A stretch of 64,000 nucleotides of DNA from Vreelandella nanhaiensis (lineage in GTDB: Bacteria > Pseudomonadota > Gammaproteobacteria > Pseudomonadales > Halomonadaceae): NCBI RefSeq assembly GCF_003990185.1, contig NZ_RZHF01000005.1, positions 1 through 64,000 on the forward strand, written 5' to 3'. Made by a program: the position numbers and the translations under genes. The notes beneath the pieces were generated by a model. That model was not told where the DNA came from. It ran no database searches and saw only the letters and a program-made list of their open reading frames with translations. The stretch's first letter is position 1; each line of letters opens with the position of its first letter. Positions 25,201-37,746 of this stretch are shown here, piece by piece.

Positions 25201-27090
25201 GTCGCGCATTTCGCCCAGGCTGACATCCTTGTTACTGTGTTCAAGCTCAAAGTCATGTATCCAGTAACGCTGATGGTGGGCATTGATTTCGTAGGGATGC
25301 TCGCCGATAACCCGCAGCCCCAGGTTTTCCATCATGGGCAGCACATCGGAAAGCGGTATCTGGGCGGCGCGATGGTAAAGTTTGAGGTTAACGCCGCTAC
25401 CCTGCTCTTCAAGAGGCCGGTAAAGCGACAACGACAGGTCATCGCCATTATCCAGTGTCAGCAGGTGCTGCACATCAAATACGGCGGTGCGCGCGTTAAA
25501 CTCGTCACGATAGCTTGCCGAGAACGCGTCCTGGAACCGCTCCATCTGATGGTTGGCGCGCTCTTCTCCAAAGCCTTCAATCATCGCGGCCATCAGGTCA
25601 TCGCGCCAGCTCCGTGATAGGCGGGCCACTTTGCTTTCCAGCCGCTTGAGATCGAACTGGCTCGGCGCATCGCCGTTAAAGCGCAGAATCAGCTGAATGC
25701 GCGCCAGCACTGACTCAGACAGATAGGTGTTGAAGTCACCAAAATGGGCATCAAGCTCGTCGCATAGCAGGTTCTGAATGCGCTGGCGCAGGTCGGTCGA
25801 GAACACATCGCGCGGTACGAATACCAGACAGGAGTAGAACTTGCCGCTAACATCGGCACGGATAAACAGGCGCACCTGACGGCGCTCACGAATATTGAGA
25901 ATACCCAGCGCGGTCTGGGCCAGTGAATCTGTACTGATCTGGAACAGATCGTCACGAGGATAGACTTCAAGTACCTGCAACAGCTGCTTGCCGTTATGGC
26001 CTTGCGGGTTGAACCCGGCAATGTCCATGATCGCTTTGAGCTTGCGACGCAGCACTGGAATATTACGCGGCGACTCGTTATACACCGTTGAGGTAAACAA
26101 GCCGAAGAAGCGGCGCTCACCAATCACATTGCCGTCATCGTCATAGCGGTCTACGGTAATGTAGTCAGGGTAGGTGGGGCGATGCACACGCGAGTGATGG
26201 GCACTTTTGGCAAACGAGAGCAGCTGAGGCACGAGCTCATAGTTGCCCTGCTCGTTGATGCCTTCCTCGGTGCGGATGCGCTCATCGTAGCGCGGATCAT
26301 CGAGACGAAATACGCCCAGCAGGCTGTTGGGATCGCGCTGCAGCTCATTGCCTTCAAGCAGGTATTCGTCGTAGCCCAAGAAGGTGAAGTTATCCTTCAC
26401 CAGCCACTCTAGAAAGGCGATAGCCTCTTCGTGGTCGTCGGGATCAATCTGAGGCGGGCAGTTCTTTTCAAGCTCCTGAATGGCGGCGGTGATCCGGCCA
26501 CAGATAGCATCGTAATCGTCAACGGCGGTGCGCACATCACGCAACACCTGATGAAGTTTTTTCTCAATATTGGAAAGCGCTTCGGGGTCGGTGTGGCGGT
26601 CAACCTCGATCACAATCAGCGACTCGCGCGCTTCAGGCGCATCAGCATCACGCGGTGAGACCAATGTCTGCAGCAGGTGCTGGTCGTTGCGGGCTACGGC
26701 AAATACCGAGTTCTGGATTGCATGTACGGTGAGGCCTCGGCGATTAAGCTCGATGCGCACCGAGTCGACCAGAAACGGCATATCTTCATGCAGCACGGCC
26801 ACGAAGGTATGGGTGGACTGCCAACCGTGCTCTTCAAAATCTGGATTAAAGACGCGCACCTTGGGACGCTTGGTGTCGTGGTGCTGAAGGAACTGCCAAA
26901 TGGATAGCGTGGCGCCATATAGATCATCCAAACGACGGTCTATTAAATCCTCTACCGGCACGGTCGCATAAAAGCGTCGTGCAAACGCTTCTATCGCCGT
27001 TGCTCGGTCCGGTTCCAGCCGCGCCTCCAAGCGCTCAAACAGCTGCTTCAAAAGGTCTTGCCGACTCTCTTCACTCGCAACGTAATGCAT
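22267..27090 (-). CDS. NAD-specific glutamate dehydrogenase, 180-kDa class
   Basis: A 1607-residue catabolic enzyme that oxidatively deaminates glutamate to 2-oxoglutarate with NAD. Length and architecture match the large GDH of Pseudomonas and Streptomyces: an N-terminal region with ACT-like segments (about 1-500, including HDFELEHSN near 610), the central catalytic GDH domain with GAKGGFVCK (catalytic Lys) and DNAGGVNCSDHEVN, and a long C-terminal helical region. It stands alone with its own terminator and may feed glutamate carbon into the TCA cycle; glutamate is also a compatible solute in halophiles. ATG 27090 gives the usual family N-terminus. Confidence 0.95.
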   Translation of the reverse strand: MHYVASEESRQDLLKQLFERLEARLEPDRATAIEAFARRFYATVPVEDLIDRRLDDLYGATLSIWQFLQHHDTKRPKVRVFNPDFEEHGWQSTHTFVAVLHEDMPFLVDSVRIELNRRGLTVHAIQNSVFAVARNDQHLLQTLVSPRDADAPEARESLIVIEVDRHTDPEALSNIEKKLHQVLRDVRTAVDDYDAICGRITAAIQELEKNCPPQIDPDDHEEAIAFLEWLVKDNFTFLGYDEYLLEGNELQRDPNSLLGVFRLDDPRYDERIRTEEGINEQGNYELVPQLLSFAKSAHHSRVHRPTYPDYITVDRYDDDGNVIGERRFFGLFTSTVYNESPRNIPVLRRKLKAIMDIAGFNPQGHNGKQLLQVLEVYPRDDLFQISTDSLAQTALGILNIRERRQVRLFIRADVSGKFYSCLVFVPRDVFSTDLRQRIQNLLCDELDAHFGDFNTYLSESVLARIQLILRFNGDAPSQFDLKRLESKVARLSRSWRDDLMAAMIEGFGEERANHQMERFQDAFSASYRDEFNARTAVFDVQHLLTLDNGDDLSLSLYRPLEEQGSGVNLKLYHRAAQIPLSDVLPMMENLGLRVIGEHPYEINAHHQRYWIHDFELEHSNKDVSLGEMRDTFGEAFKRIWAGEADNDSFNRLIIAAGLDWREVAMLRGYARYLKQIRFGMSQDYIAATLANYPAITQELVEMFRLRFDPALGSHDTDECVARINEHLEAVASLNDDQLLRRFMELIQATLRTNYYQRADNGRFKDYIAFKLEPSKVTGMPKPRPMFEIFVCSPRVEGVHLRGGKVARGGLRWSDRHEDFRTEVLGLVKAQQVKNAVIVPVGAKGGFVCKRMPENADRETQQKEGIACYKIFIRALLDVTDNLDGGDVVPPVNVVRHDEDDVYLVVAADKGTATFSDIANEISIEYGHWLGDAFASGGANGYDHKKMGITARGAWQSVKRHFKNLGVDTQQDLFSVVGIGDMAGDVFGNGMLLSDKIQLVGAFNHLHIFIDPNPDAEAAFAERKRLFDLPRSSWEDYSRELISQGGGIFSRSAKSISITPEMQQVFGIQEERLSPNELIRAMLQSHVDLIWNGGIGTYVKSSEETDADVGDKANDALRINGADLNCRVVGEGGNLGLTQRGRMEAAAKGVRVYTDFIDNAGGVNCSDHEVNIKILIDDVVKRGDMTDKQRNELLAEMTDEVADLVILDNYRQAQALDLSEILSHQGIGPYRRFISELESAGQIDRELEFLPSDEVLKERASNQQGMRLPELSVLISYAKSTLKGDLINSDVPDDTYVHRHLERLFPSVLTERYQTEMYEHRLKREIVATQVANDLVDHMGIVFIRRLMDSTGAGRAAIARNYVIARDSFNLPSLWAQIEALDNQVSSEVQHTMMLDLMRLIRRATRWFLRQHLNLSTQDTIEYFAPRLAQLQEEMGELLSGEELDAWTQRRDELQQAGVPEALASTVAAAPSLYAGLGIIQAARATNEKPQRVAEVFYEIGSRLELPWMIQQVTQLEVRDGWQVQARETFRDDIDRQQLALTTSVLKLEAGSRDTPERVDQWLEQHNQLHRRWCHLINEVRGGSEGGFALFAVAVRELVDLAESDSEA

Positions 27091-27244
27091 CCATCACCTC
27101 GACTGCCGGGGCCACATTTGGCCAAAAAAACGTAGGACAATAGGCCTTTAGGCCACTATGACGACTAGCTTACGCTACCCATAATCGCCACTCTATTCAT
27201 CTGACATGTTCTTCATGGAGTATGCCGCTTTCGCATCATGCGCC

Positions 27245-28360
27245 CTATTGACCAATCTCGCGCCGCGTGAGCCATACACCACACTCACAATGGTCGGTGA
27301 ACGGGAACTGGTCAAATAACGCGAAACGCTCTATCTGATGCGTCTTGGTAAGTTGAAGCAAATTTTCGGCAAGCGTTGCCGGGTTGCATGAAATATAGAC
27401 GATCTGGTCATATTCACTGATTTGCTGGCAGCTCTGCTCATCCAGCCCCGCCCGGGGCGGGTCAACCAGCACCGTGGAGAAGCGGTAATCATCCAGCGCC
27501 ATTTCGGCGACGCGCCGCCCGCCCTTTTCGCCTTTAAGCGCCAGGGCAAACTCCTCGGCGGACATCCGCGCAATATGGGCATTGGTTACCTTATTGGCTT
27601 CTAGGTTCACGTTGGCGCTGGCAACTGACGTGCGCGATATTTCTGTGGCCAGCACACGGCGAAAGTTATCCGCCAGAGCGATGGTGAAATTGCCATTGCC
27701 GCAGTAAAGCTCTACCAGATCCTCTGCCTGACGGCCGGCGGTAACTTCGCGTGCCCAGCCCAGCATTTTCTGGCAGATATGCGCATTCGGCTGGGTAAAG
27801 CTGTTTTCAACCTGCTGGTAATCGAGCGTTTTTCCGTCGACCGTGAGCTGCTCCCACACGTGGTCGCGGGTAAGCACCAGCCGTTGCTTTCGCGAGCGGC
27901 CAATGATCATGATGCCAAGTTCGGCTTCCAAGGCACGCGCCTCTTGCTCCCAGGCTTCACCTAACGGGCGGTGATAGATCAGCGTGACCAGCGCCTCACC
28001 TGAAAGCGTGGTCAGAAACTCGACCTGAAACAGTCGCCGACGCAGCTCGTCACTTTTCAGAAAAGCCTCACGCAGGCGCGGCATCAGCGCATTGATCGAT
28101 TCGCTGGCCACGGCAAACTGGTCCAGGCGCACTACCTGCTTTTCTTTAGGGTTGGCGGGGTTCACCTCAAACATTGCATAGAACAGGTCGTCGCCTTCAT
28201 GCCAAATGCGAAACTCGCAGCGCTGGCGATAGTGGCTCGGCGGCGACTCGAACACTTCAAGCGCTGGCGGATTGAACGGCGCAAAGGTGCTTTCCAGGTA
28301 AGCGCGTTTTTGGGCCAGCTGCTCGTCATAACGTTCGGGTTGAATATCAGGAATAGCCAA
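27245..28360 (-). CDS. trmA: tRNA (uracil-54-C5)-methyltransferase
   Basis: Makes ribothymidine-54 in the T-loop of tRNAs. The 371-residue protein has the TrmA N-terminus (AFNPPALEVFESPPSHYRQR), SAM-binding VELYCGNGNFTIALA, VDPPRAGLD and the catalytic Cys in VYISCNPATL, with the final Glu region CECGVWLTRR. It lacks the Fe-S TRAM domain of RlmD, supporting TrmA. It lies upstream of the NAD-GDH gene's neighbour region, divergent to nothing; murI ends 75 bases before its start. Confidence 0.96.
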   Translation of the reverse strand: MAIPDIQPERYDEQLAQKRAYLESTFAPFNPPALEVFESPPSHYRQRCEFRIWHEGDDLFYAMFEVNPANPKEKQVVRLDQFAVASESINALMPRLREAFLKSDELRRRLFQVEFLTTLSGEALVTLIYHRPLGEAWEQEARALEAELGIMIIGRSRKQRLVLTRDHVWEQLTVDGKTLDYQQVENSFTQPNAHICQKMLGWAREVTAGRQAEDLVELYCGNGNFTIALADNFRRVLATEISRTSVASANVNLEANKVTNAHIARMSAEEFALALKGEKGGRRVAEMALDDYRFSTVLVDPPRAGLDEQSCQQISEYDQIVYISCNPATLAENLLQLTKTHQIERFALFDQFPFTDHCECGVWLTRREIGQ

Positions 28361-28435
28361 GTCGGCTCCTCTCTCAATAAAGGTATCAATAGCGGTATCA
28401 ATATGAGTATCAGTTTAGTCTGGAAAAGGCGGGCA

Positions 28436-29224
28436 CTAGGCGCTTAACTCCAACCGACCAGGTATGCAAAAACCATATTGCACGAAGCCCTCACCCAGCG
28501 CATCAGCAGAAGCAGTTGTGAAAAAGCGGCCATCCTGCCCGTTTTTTAACGCCGGCGCGATCTGGCCTACGCGCCGGGCGATGGCATCGCCGGAATCAAT
28601 CCAGTTCACAGGCATTGGGGAAAGCGCTTCAAGCCAAGGTTTCAGCAAAGGAAAGTGGGTGCAGCCCAGCACAACGGTATCCACGGGAGACTGAGTGCTC
28701 GCCATTTGCCAAAGGGGCGTCAGAGCCTGCTGAATATGTTCACTGTTGGGAGAAATACCGCTAAGCAGTGCTTCGGCCTCCAGCACTAGCGCATCTGCTG
28801 CGACCCGGGTAATGATGCAGTCGCTGGCAAAGTTCTCGATAAGCTTTTGCGTGTAGGGTCTGCCCACGGTAGCCCGAGTGGCCAGCAGACCAATGTGACG
28901 CGTCTGACTGATGGCAGCTGCGGGCTTGATGGCGGGCACCGTGCCGACCACGGGAATCGCAAGCGCCTTTCTCAGGCCATCGAGTGCAAGCGTGCTGGCA
29001 GTATTGCAGGCCACGACCAGAATGCTTGGCTGACAGGCCTGAACGGCGGCCTGGCAAACGGCCACGATACGCGCAGAAAGCGTAATGTCATCGCGTAGCC
29101 CGTAAGGCATCCACGCGTTATCGCAGGCGTAGCACATGGCTGTATCAGGATAATGCTGGCGCAGCGATCGGGCCACGGAAAGCCCACCCACGCCGGAGTC
29201 AAAAATCAGCACGGGGCCTGCCAT
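28436..29224 (-). CDS. murI: Glutamate racemase
   Basis: Supplies D-glutamate for peptidoglycan. The 262-residue protein has the paired catalytic Cys motifs: VVACNTAS in the N-terminal half and LGCTHFPLL in the C-terminal half, and the N-terminal FDSGVGGLSV with the substrate-binding Asp/Ser. The usual cofactor-free enzyme. It precedes trmA in the same direction, as in several gammaproteobacteria. Confidence 0.96.
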   Translation of the reverse strand: MAGPVLIFDSGVGGLSVARSLRQHYPDTAMCYACDNAWMPYGLRDDITLSARIVAVCQAAVQACQPSILVVACNTASTLALDGLRKALAIPVVGTVPAIKPAAAISQTRHIGLLATRATVGRPYTQKLIENFASDCIITRVAADALVLEAEALLSGISPNSEHIQQALTPLWQMASTQSPVDTVVLGCTHFPLLKPWLEALSPMPVNWIDSGDAIARRVGQIAPALKNGQDGRFFTTASADALGEGFVQYGFCIPGRLELSA

Positions 29225-29337
29225 TACTGCCCCTTCGCCTTTTGCTTTGATAGGTACACCTGTTTCTCCTTCAGCCGCTCATTCACGGGGCGCCAGTTTA
29301 ACACGCCCCGCTCGACGCTGAAGGAACACGCTCCAGG

Positions 29338-29883
29338 CTAAACCGCGGGCACCTCCGCCCCGCGCAGCTCGGCGTAAAGCTCCGGGTAAGCCAGCTGCAG
29401 GCGCTCAAGCTCCTGCTCGGCGCCTTCCGGCAGTGCTTGCAGCAACTCCTGCATATCTTCCTGGCTGAAATATTGATCGATAAGCGGGAAGAGACCTTCA
29501 CGCTCCTGGCGAAGATACGCCCGGTGCGCATCCAGATAATCCTTTAAATCTTCGGCAAAGCGATCCATGGGCAGAACACTGTCCATCAAAATCATGTCGA
29601 TATTGTCTGAAAGCTGCTGAAGGCGCGGCTTGAGTTCCAGGTAGTCGCTGGCCATTTTCTCCATGAGTTCGATATGTTCGGGCGCCTGGGTTTCCAGACG
29701 GTCGACACAGATACGTTCCAAAGGCGCGGCAAAACCTTCCATATAGGACAGAATGTAGTCCACAACTTCACGCATCAGCTGAAAATTGGGGCGCTCGCCC
29801 TGAGCTAGGGTCTTTTGCTTAAGCTGCAAGACATGGAGCATTCGCGCCATGTTGGCATGATCTAGACGCAGTTGGTTTAACAT
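29338..29883 (-). CDS. Hemerythrin-like four-helix protein with lost iron ligands
   Basis: A 181-residue helical protein related to HHE/hemerythrin cation-binding proteins. His9 in LDHANM and the later HRAYLRQEREGLFPLID retain the first and last ligand positions. The central HHxxE motif that normally follows the second helix is replaced by FAAPLERICVD, so two iron-binding histidines appear missing. Iron binding is therefore doubtful; a regulatory or structural role is possible. AAGGAG before ATG 29883 fixes the start; an upstream in-frame ATG (29943) lacks a site. Confidence 0.72.
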   Translation of the reverse strand: MLNQLRLDHANMARMLHVLQLKQKTLAQGERPNFQLMREVVDYILSYMEGFAAPLERICVDRLETQAPEHIELMEKMASDYLELKPRLQQLSDNIDMILMDSVLPMDRFAEDLKDYLDAHRAYLRQEREGLFPLIDQYFSQEDMQELLQALPEGAEQELERLQLAYPELYAELRGAEVPAV

Positions 29884-30290
29884 CGTGCCGTCTCCTTTGT
29901 GGGTCGTGCTGGCCGCTTTCCTTAGGATGATGCAAATACGCAATCATATGCGGACATCACTACACTAAAGCCAGATTATGTGATTCAGTTGATGACACTT
30001 TATTGACGCCTTTATATGGCGCTATTTTTTGATTCAGCTCTATCACTAAATTTTTTTATCAATTGCCACGGCCGTGTTTCACCATGCCCTTTGATTATTA
30101 CTCTAGCAAGTCCATGGTGTTTGAAAGGGACTTTTTTTAAGCAACGTTTTTTTGATTCAACGAATTCTGTCAGGTTTTAAATGACTATTTTTTAAAGGCT
30201 ATGCAAAAGGTAGCCTGACAATACGCCGTTTACCATACACACTTGTGGTTACTTTGTTGCTCAACGTCTCGATTTACAACGGAAGTTTAC
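29884..30290. other. AT-rich divergent intergenic region
   Basis: About 400 bases with repeated T-runs and three copies of TGATTCA (29981, 30030, 30153), two of them directly after a T6-T7 tract. A hairpin AGGCTA/TAGCCT lies at 30196-30216. No gene was found. It carries the promoters of the hemerythrin-like gene and rarA and has the look of curved or nucleoid-protein-bound DNA. Confidence 0.45.
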
Positions 30291-31622
30291 ATGGACCTTT
30301 TTGACTCACAGCGGACACCCAGTGACGACGCTCCTCTGGCGTATCGAATGCGTCCGCAAACTCTTGAAGACTACGTTGGCCAGGAGGCATTAGTAGGGCC
30401 GGGCAAACCGCTTCGGCGCATGGCGGAGGCGGGTCAGATCCGCTCGATGCTCTTATGGGGGCCTCCCGGAGCTGGCAAAACCACTCTGGCTGAACTGCTT
30501 GCCAAGGCATCTAGCGCCCACCTTGAGCACTTGAGCGCGGTAATGGCAGGCGTTAAAGAGATACGCGCAGTTGTCGAGCGTGCTCAGCAGCACACCTCGC
30601 AGGTCATTCTTTTTCTGGATGAGATACACCGGTTAAACAAGAGCCAACAGGATGCCCTACTGCCCCACGTAGAGTCTGGTCTACTAACGTTAATCGGTGC
30701 CACTACCGAGAACCCTTCGTTTGAGGTTAACTCTGCCCTGCTGTCGCGCGCGCGGGTCTATGTACTCAAAGCGCTTTCTGAAAACGAGCTCATTAGCGTC
30801 ATGCGCCAAGCGCTTAGGGATGCGCAGCGCGGCCTTGGCAAGCGGAATATCAAGGTAGAAGACGACGTTCTCACCGCGCTGGCTCATGCCAGCGCAGGAG
30901 ACGCCCGGCGAGCGCTGGGCCTACTGGAAACTGCTTGTGACTTTACCGAGATCGAAAATGGCCAGGAATTGCTGCGCGCGTCCGTTCTTTCAGATGTGAT
31001 AGGCCATCAGGCGAGCGCGTTTGATAAACAGGGGGACGCCTACTACGATCTGCTCTCTGCCATTCATAAGTCCATCCGCTCATCACGCCCGGATGCCGCT
31101 CTGCTGTATATGGCGCGCTTTCTACAGGGTGGCGGCGACCCATTGGATATAGTGCGCAGGCTAACCGCGATTGCCTCGGAAGATGTCGGCAATGCCGACC
31201 CTCGTGCCTTGCCACTGGTAATTGCCGCATGGGACGCTTATTTGCGCCTGGGGGATTACGAAGGCCAGCGAGCGATTGCCCATGCGGCCATTCATCTGGC
31301 CGTGGCTCCCAAGAGCAACCGGATTGACCGCGCCTGGAATGCCGCCAAGCAGTACGTACGCCAACAGCCCCAGGTGGAGGTGCCCACCTATTTACGCAAC
31401 GCCCCGACCAAGCTAATGGAGCAGCTAGGTCACGGCGAAGGCTATCGCTACGCGCATAATGAACCCGACGGCTACCCGGCAGGCAGCACTCACGACTGCT
31501 GGCCGGAAGAGCTACCCAAGATACGCTTTTTCGAGCCAAGCCAGATAGGCCAGGAGAAACGCTTTGCAGAAATAATGGCATGGCGCGAAAACCGCGACCA
31601 GGAAGCAGATCAGGCGCCCTAG
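30291..31622 (+). CDS. rarA: Replication-associated recombination protein A
   Basis: AAA+ ATPase of the clamp-loader/RuvB type (MgsA/WRNIP1 family) that acts at stalled forks. The 443-residue protein has Walker [15 protein letters not shown], Walker B LFLDEIHR, sensor 1 [12 protein letters not shown] and the C-terminal tetramerisation domain with [20 protein letters not shown] precedes ATG 30291. In E. coli rarA follows lolA in the same direction; here it is convergent with lolA. Confidence 0.96.
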   Translation: MDLFDSQRTPSDDAPLAYRMRPQTLEDYVGQEALVGPGKPLRRMAEAGQIRSMLLWGPPGAGKTTLAELLAKASSAHLEHLSAVMAGVKEIRAVVERAQQHTSQVILFLDEIHRLNKSQQDALLPHVESGLLTLIGATTENPSFEVNSALLSRARVYVLKALSENELISVMRQALRDAQRGLGKRNIKVEDDVLTALAHASAGDARRALGLLETACDFTEIENGQELLRASVLSDVIGHQASAFDKQGDAYYDLLSAIHKSIRSSRPDAALLYMARFLQGGGDPLDIVRRLTAIASEDVGNADPRALPLVIAAWDAYLRLGDYEGQRAIAHAAIHLAVAPKSNRIDRAWNAAKQYVRQQPQVEVPTYLRNAPTKLMEQLGHGEGYRYAHNEPDGYPAGSTHDCWPEELPKIRFFEPSQIGQEKRFAEIMAWRENRDQEADQAP

Positions 31623-31632
31623 GGCGCCTGAT
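31609..31632. terminator. 24-bp palindrome centred on the rarA stop codon
   Basis: ATCAGGCGCCCT/AGGGCGCCTGAT is a perfect palindrome whose centre lies inside the rarA TAG (31620-31622). It probably acts as a terminator or mRNA end for rarA and perhaps for the convergent lolA; no T-run follows. Confidence 0.5.
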
Positions 31633-31722
31633 TGTTGCGGTGGCGAGCGATTTTACTTGACCGCCACGTTCCATTCACAACTTGCTATTCACTATTTCCT
31701 CTTCTCCATTCACCCTTGGCGA

Positions 31723-32376
31723 CTAAAACTCTTCACGAATAACGTCAGTGCCTTCAGGGATATCGAAGTTGAACAGGCTGCGATTAATGGAGCCGTTCTG
31801 GGTGATATCGCTAAACGTGATCAACGTTCGCTGGCCGGTGCTATCCATCATCCAAAGCTGCGTCAGTGTGTCGTTATCAAACACCATGTTCAGCTCTTCA
31901 AACAGCGTATCGGCCGAGCTGGGAATCAAGGTAAATACGTCTTCGCCATTTTCGTGATTGTAAACTACATCGTAGCTACTGGTCAGATCACCGATGTTGC
32001 CCGAAAGCAGCAGCGCAGGTGTATGGGTGACGCGGTCATCCATGGGTTGCACGGTTACCTGCTCAAGATCCGGGTCATAGAGGTAAATATCGCTACCGTC
32101 GGATACCACAACCTGGGAGTAAGGCGCCTCCACTTCCCAACGCAGCATGCCAGGGCGTGAAAGCCACATTTCGCCAGTAGCACTTTGCAGACGTTCGCCG
32201 CTGCCATCCAGAATTTTTTGCTCAAATGTGGCTTGGTAGCTTTCCAGCGGCTCAAGCCGTTCGGTCAAGCGCTCAGCAGCATCATTGGCCCAGGCAGCAG
32301 GCGTTGCAAAGGTTAATCCAAGCGCCGCTGCCGCCAAAGACAGGGGTGAAGAAAGCAGAGTTTGCGAATCGCGCAT
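31723..32376 (-). CDS. lolA: Outer-membrane lipoprotein carrier protein LolA
   Basis: Periplasmic chaperone that ferries lipoproteins from LolCDE to LolB. The 217-residue precursor has a Sec signal (LSLAAAALGLTFATPAAWA-ND) and the LolA beta-barrel pattern (SYQATFEQKILDGSGERLQ, GEMWLSRPGMLRWE). ATG 32376 has AGGGAGAA upstream. It is downstream of ftsK in the same direction, as in E. coli. Confidence 0.95.
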   Translation of the reverse strand: MRDSQTLLSSPLSLAAAALGLTFATPAAWANDAAERLTERLEPLESYQATFEQKILDGSGERLQSATGEMWLSRPGMLRWEVEAPYSQVVVSDGSDIYLYDPDLEQVTVQPMDDRVTHTPALLLSGNIGDLTSSYDVVYNHENGEDVFTLIPSSADTLFEELNMVFDNDTLTQLWMMDSTGQRTLITFSDITQNGSINRSLFNFDIPEGTDVIREEF

Positions 32377-32542
32377 AGTGTTCTCCCTAGACATACGTTG
32401 TCAGATTAAATAGACATACGTTGCCCGAAAAAAAAGCTGAGGATCGTTAACAACGTCCATGTGGTCCTTCAGACGCGAAACACGCCGCGGGGTTTCAACC
32501 GCGGCGTGACTTTCACGCTTATTGCATGATTCATACAGGCGT

Positions 32543-35950
<3,408 letters not shown>

Positions 35951-36068
35951 GCGATTCTCCCTTTACACCTCAATGGCGTCTTTAATCCACTTGCGAGTTT
36001 GCATCATACCGAGCATCCTTCCGCCGTCACAGAGCTTCTCATCAAGTGCTCAGTAACAGGAGCAAATA

Positions 36069-36827
36069 ATGCTACCTTGGCTTTCTTCGCCATACCCAAC
36101 ATTTCCGCCTACCGCCGTTGCGCTGGATTCGCCCAATGGCCTGCTGGCCGCCGGTGGCGACCTTTCGCCGCCCTGGTTGATAGAGGCATACCGACGCGGG
36201 ATTTTCCCATGGTACAGTGACGACGACCCCATTTTATGGTGGAGTCCTGATCCGCGCATGGTACTTCGACCCGAGCAGTTCAAGCTGCGCCGTAGCTTAG
36301 CAAAACGGCTACGTAATGGGGGGTTTGACGTTACCCTGAATCAACATTTTGAGCACGTAATTAATGCGTGCGCCGCGCCACGGGCCGAAGACATCGGCAC
36401 ATGGATCACCGATGAGATGTACAATGCCTACGTCGCGCTTAATCGTCTAGGTATTGCACATAGTATCGAGGTACACCAAGCGGGCCAACTGGTGGGTGGG
36501 CTCTATGGTCTGGCCATGGGGCCGGTCTTTTTTGGCGAGTCCATGTTCTCAAATGTGCCGGATGCTTCCAAGGTAGCACTTGCCCATCTGGCAGGTGCCA
36601 TGGAGGCCCATGGCGGCAAGCTGATCGATTGCCAGATGCATACACCGCACCTGGCAAGTCTTGGGGCGACAACAGTCGCTCGCGAGACATTCATCAACTA
36701 TCTTGAACAGTGGCTGCCTGAAAAGGCATTTGATATTTCATCACCTGATGAAGCCCCTCAGGTGCCGGGATCACCCTGGTTAAGCGCCATACCCAGCCAG
36801 GGTAATTCTGTACGCTGGCAGGCTTAG
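36069..36827 (+). CDS. aat: Leucyl/phenylalanyl-tRNA-protein transferase
   Basis: Adds Leu or Phe from aminoacyl-tRNA to N-terminal Lys/Arg, creating primary N-degrons. The 252-residue protein has the family motifs: GLLAAGGDLSPPWLIEAYRR, GIFPWYSDDDPILWWSPDPR and HSIEVHQAGQLVGGLYG. AGGAG precedes the ATG. First gene of aat-bpt-infA, divergent from ftsK and opposite to clpSA, whose products degrade its substrates. Confidence 0.97.
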   Translation: MLPWLSSPYPTFPPTAVALDSPNGLLAAGGDLSPPWLIEAYRRGIFPWYSDDDPILWWSPDPRMVLRPEQFKLRRSLAKRLRNGGFDVTLNQHFEHVINACAAPRAEDIGTWITDEMYNAYVALNRLGIAHSIEVHQAGQLVGGLYGLAMGPVFFGESMFSNVPDASKVALAHLAGAMEAHGGKLIDCQMHTPHLASLGATTVARETFINYLEQWLPEKAFDISSPDEAPQVPGSPWLSAIPSQGNSVRWQA

Positions 36828-36864
36828 GTTACGTTATTAAGCTACGTTATACGGGAGGAAAGCT

Positions 36865-37599
36865 GTGAGTAGTAATGCTCCTCGTGGGCCAGTGCGGGAT
36901 CTGCGCTTTTTTCTTACCGTGCCGCATACCTGCAGCTATCTCCCCGATAAAGAGGCAACAACGCTTTTTCTGGATCCACAGGAGTCACCTGGCCGGGGCG
37001 TCTATGATTCGTTATCCCTGCTTGGCTTTAGGCGAAGCGGGCGGCACCTGTATCGTCCGCACTGTGAAAACTGCAGCGCCTGCCGCTCTGTGCGTATTCC
37101 GGTTGAGCAATTCACTGCCAACCGCTCCCAGCGCAAGGTATGGCGGCGTAATGCTGATATTACCACTCGTATCGTGCCAGCACGCTATGAGGCACGCCAT
37201 TACGCGCTTTACGCAGAGTATATTCGTCAACGTCATGCTGACGGCGATATGTACCCACCTAGCCGCGAACAGTACCAGACCTTCTTAACCCTGCCAGAAC
37301 CCTATGCCTACCTGCTGGAGATGTACCTGGGTGAAGAGCTGGTGGCCGTATCAGCATTCGATCAGTTAGAACACGGCCTTTCCGCCATCTATACCTTCTT
37401 TGGAGTTGGCGACATGCTGGATAGACGCTCATTAGGCACACTGGCGGTGCTCAAGCTGATTGAACTTTGTATTGAAAAATCCCTGCCACATCTCTATCTG
37501 GGGTACTGGATCGAGGAGTGCCGGAAAATGCGCTACAAGCAGGACTTTTCTCCTATTGAGTTGTTGGATGGGCGCCATTGGCGGCCGCTGATTCGTTAA
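36865..37599 (+). CDS. bpt: Aspartate/glutamate leucyltransferase (arginyltransferase family)
   Basis: Adds Leu to N-terminal Asp or Glu (Bpt activity), the bacterial counterpart of eukaryotic ATE1. The 244-residue protein has LTVPHTCSYLPDKEA and the Cys-rich LYRPHCENCSACRSVRIP, and the acetyltransferase-like C-terminus. It starts at GTG 36865 after GGAGGAAAG, 38 bases beyond aat, so the two transferases are likely co-expressed. E. coli lacks this gene; it is common in Pseudomonas and Vibrio relatives. Confidence 0.93.
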   Translation: MSSNAPRGPVRDLRFFLTVPHTCSYLPDKEATTLFLDPQESPGRGVYDSLSLLGFRRSGRHLYRPHCENCSACRSVRIPVEQFTANRSQRKVWRRNADITTRIVPARYEARHYALYAEYIRQRHADGDMYPPSREQYQTFLTLPEPYAYLLEMYLGEELVAVSAFDQLEHGLSAIYTFFGVGDMLDRRSLGTLAVLKLIELCIEKSLPHLYLGYWIEECRKMRYKQDFSPIELLDGRHWRPLIR

Positions 37600-37628
37600 T
37601 ATGCGTAAATTGGGCCAGCTTTTTTGCC

Positions 37629-37657
37629 TTGACGACGAGCTTACGGCACAATATAGC
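37629..37657 (+). promoter_or_regulatory. Sigma-70 promoter of infA
   Basis: TTGACG, a 17-base spacer and TATAGC, about 90 bases before infA. Consensus -35 and a reasonable -10; infA can therefore be transcribed apart from aat-bpt. Confidence 0.65.
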
Positions 37658-37746
37658 GCTGTTTCTTATGGGCCGGTGATCTGGCACTTGAATCCTGAAA
37701 CGGTTTTGGTTTGCTAACTACGTTAAATAAGTGAGGATCTGCCTAT

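Noticed and set aside
30153..30181. Sigma-70 promoter TTGATT-N17-TTTTAA for rarA
   Set aside because: The spacing is right but the -10 matches only three of six bases.
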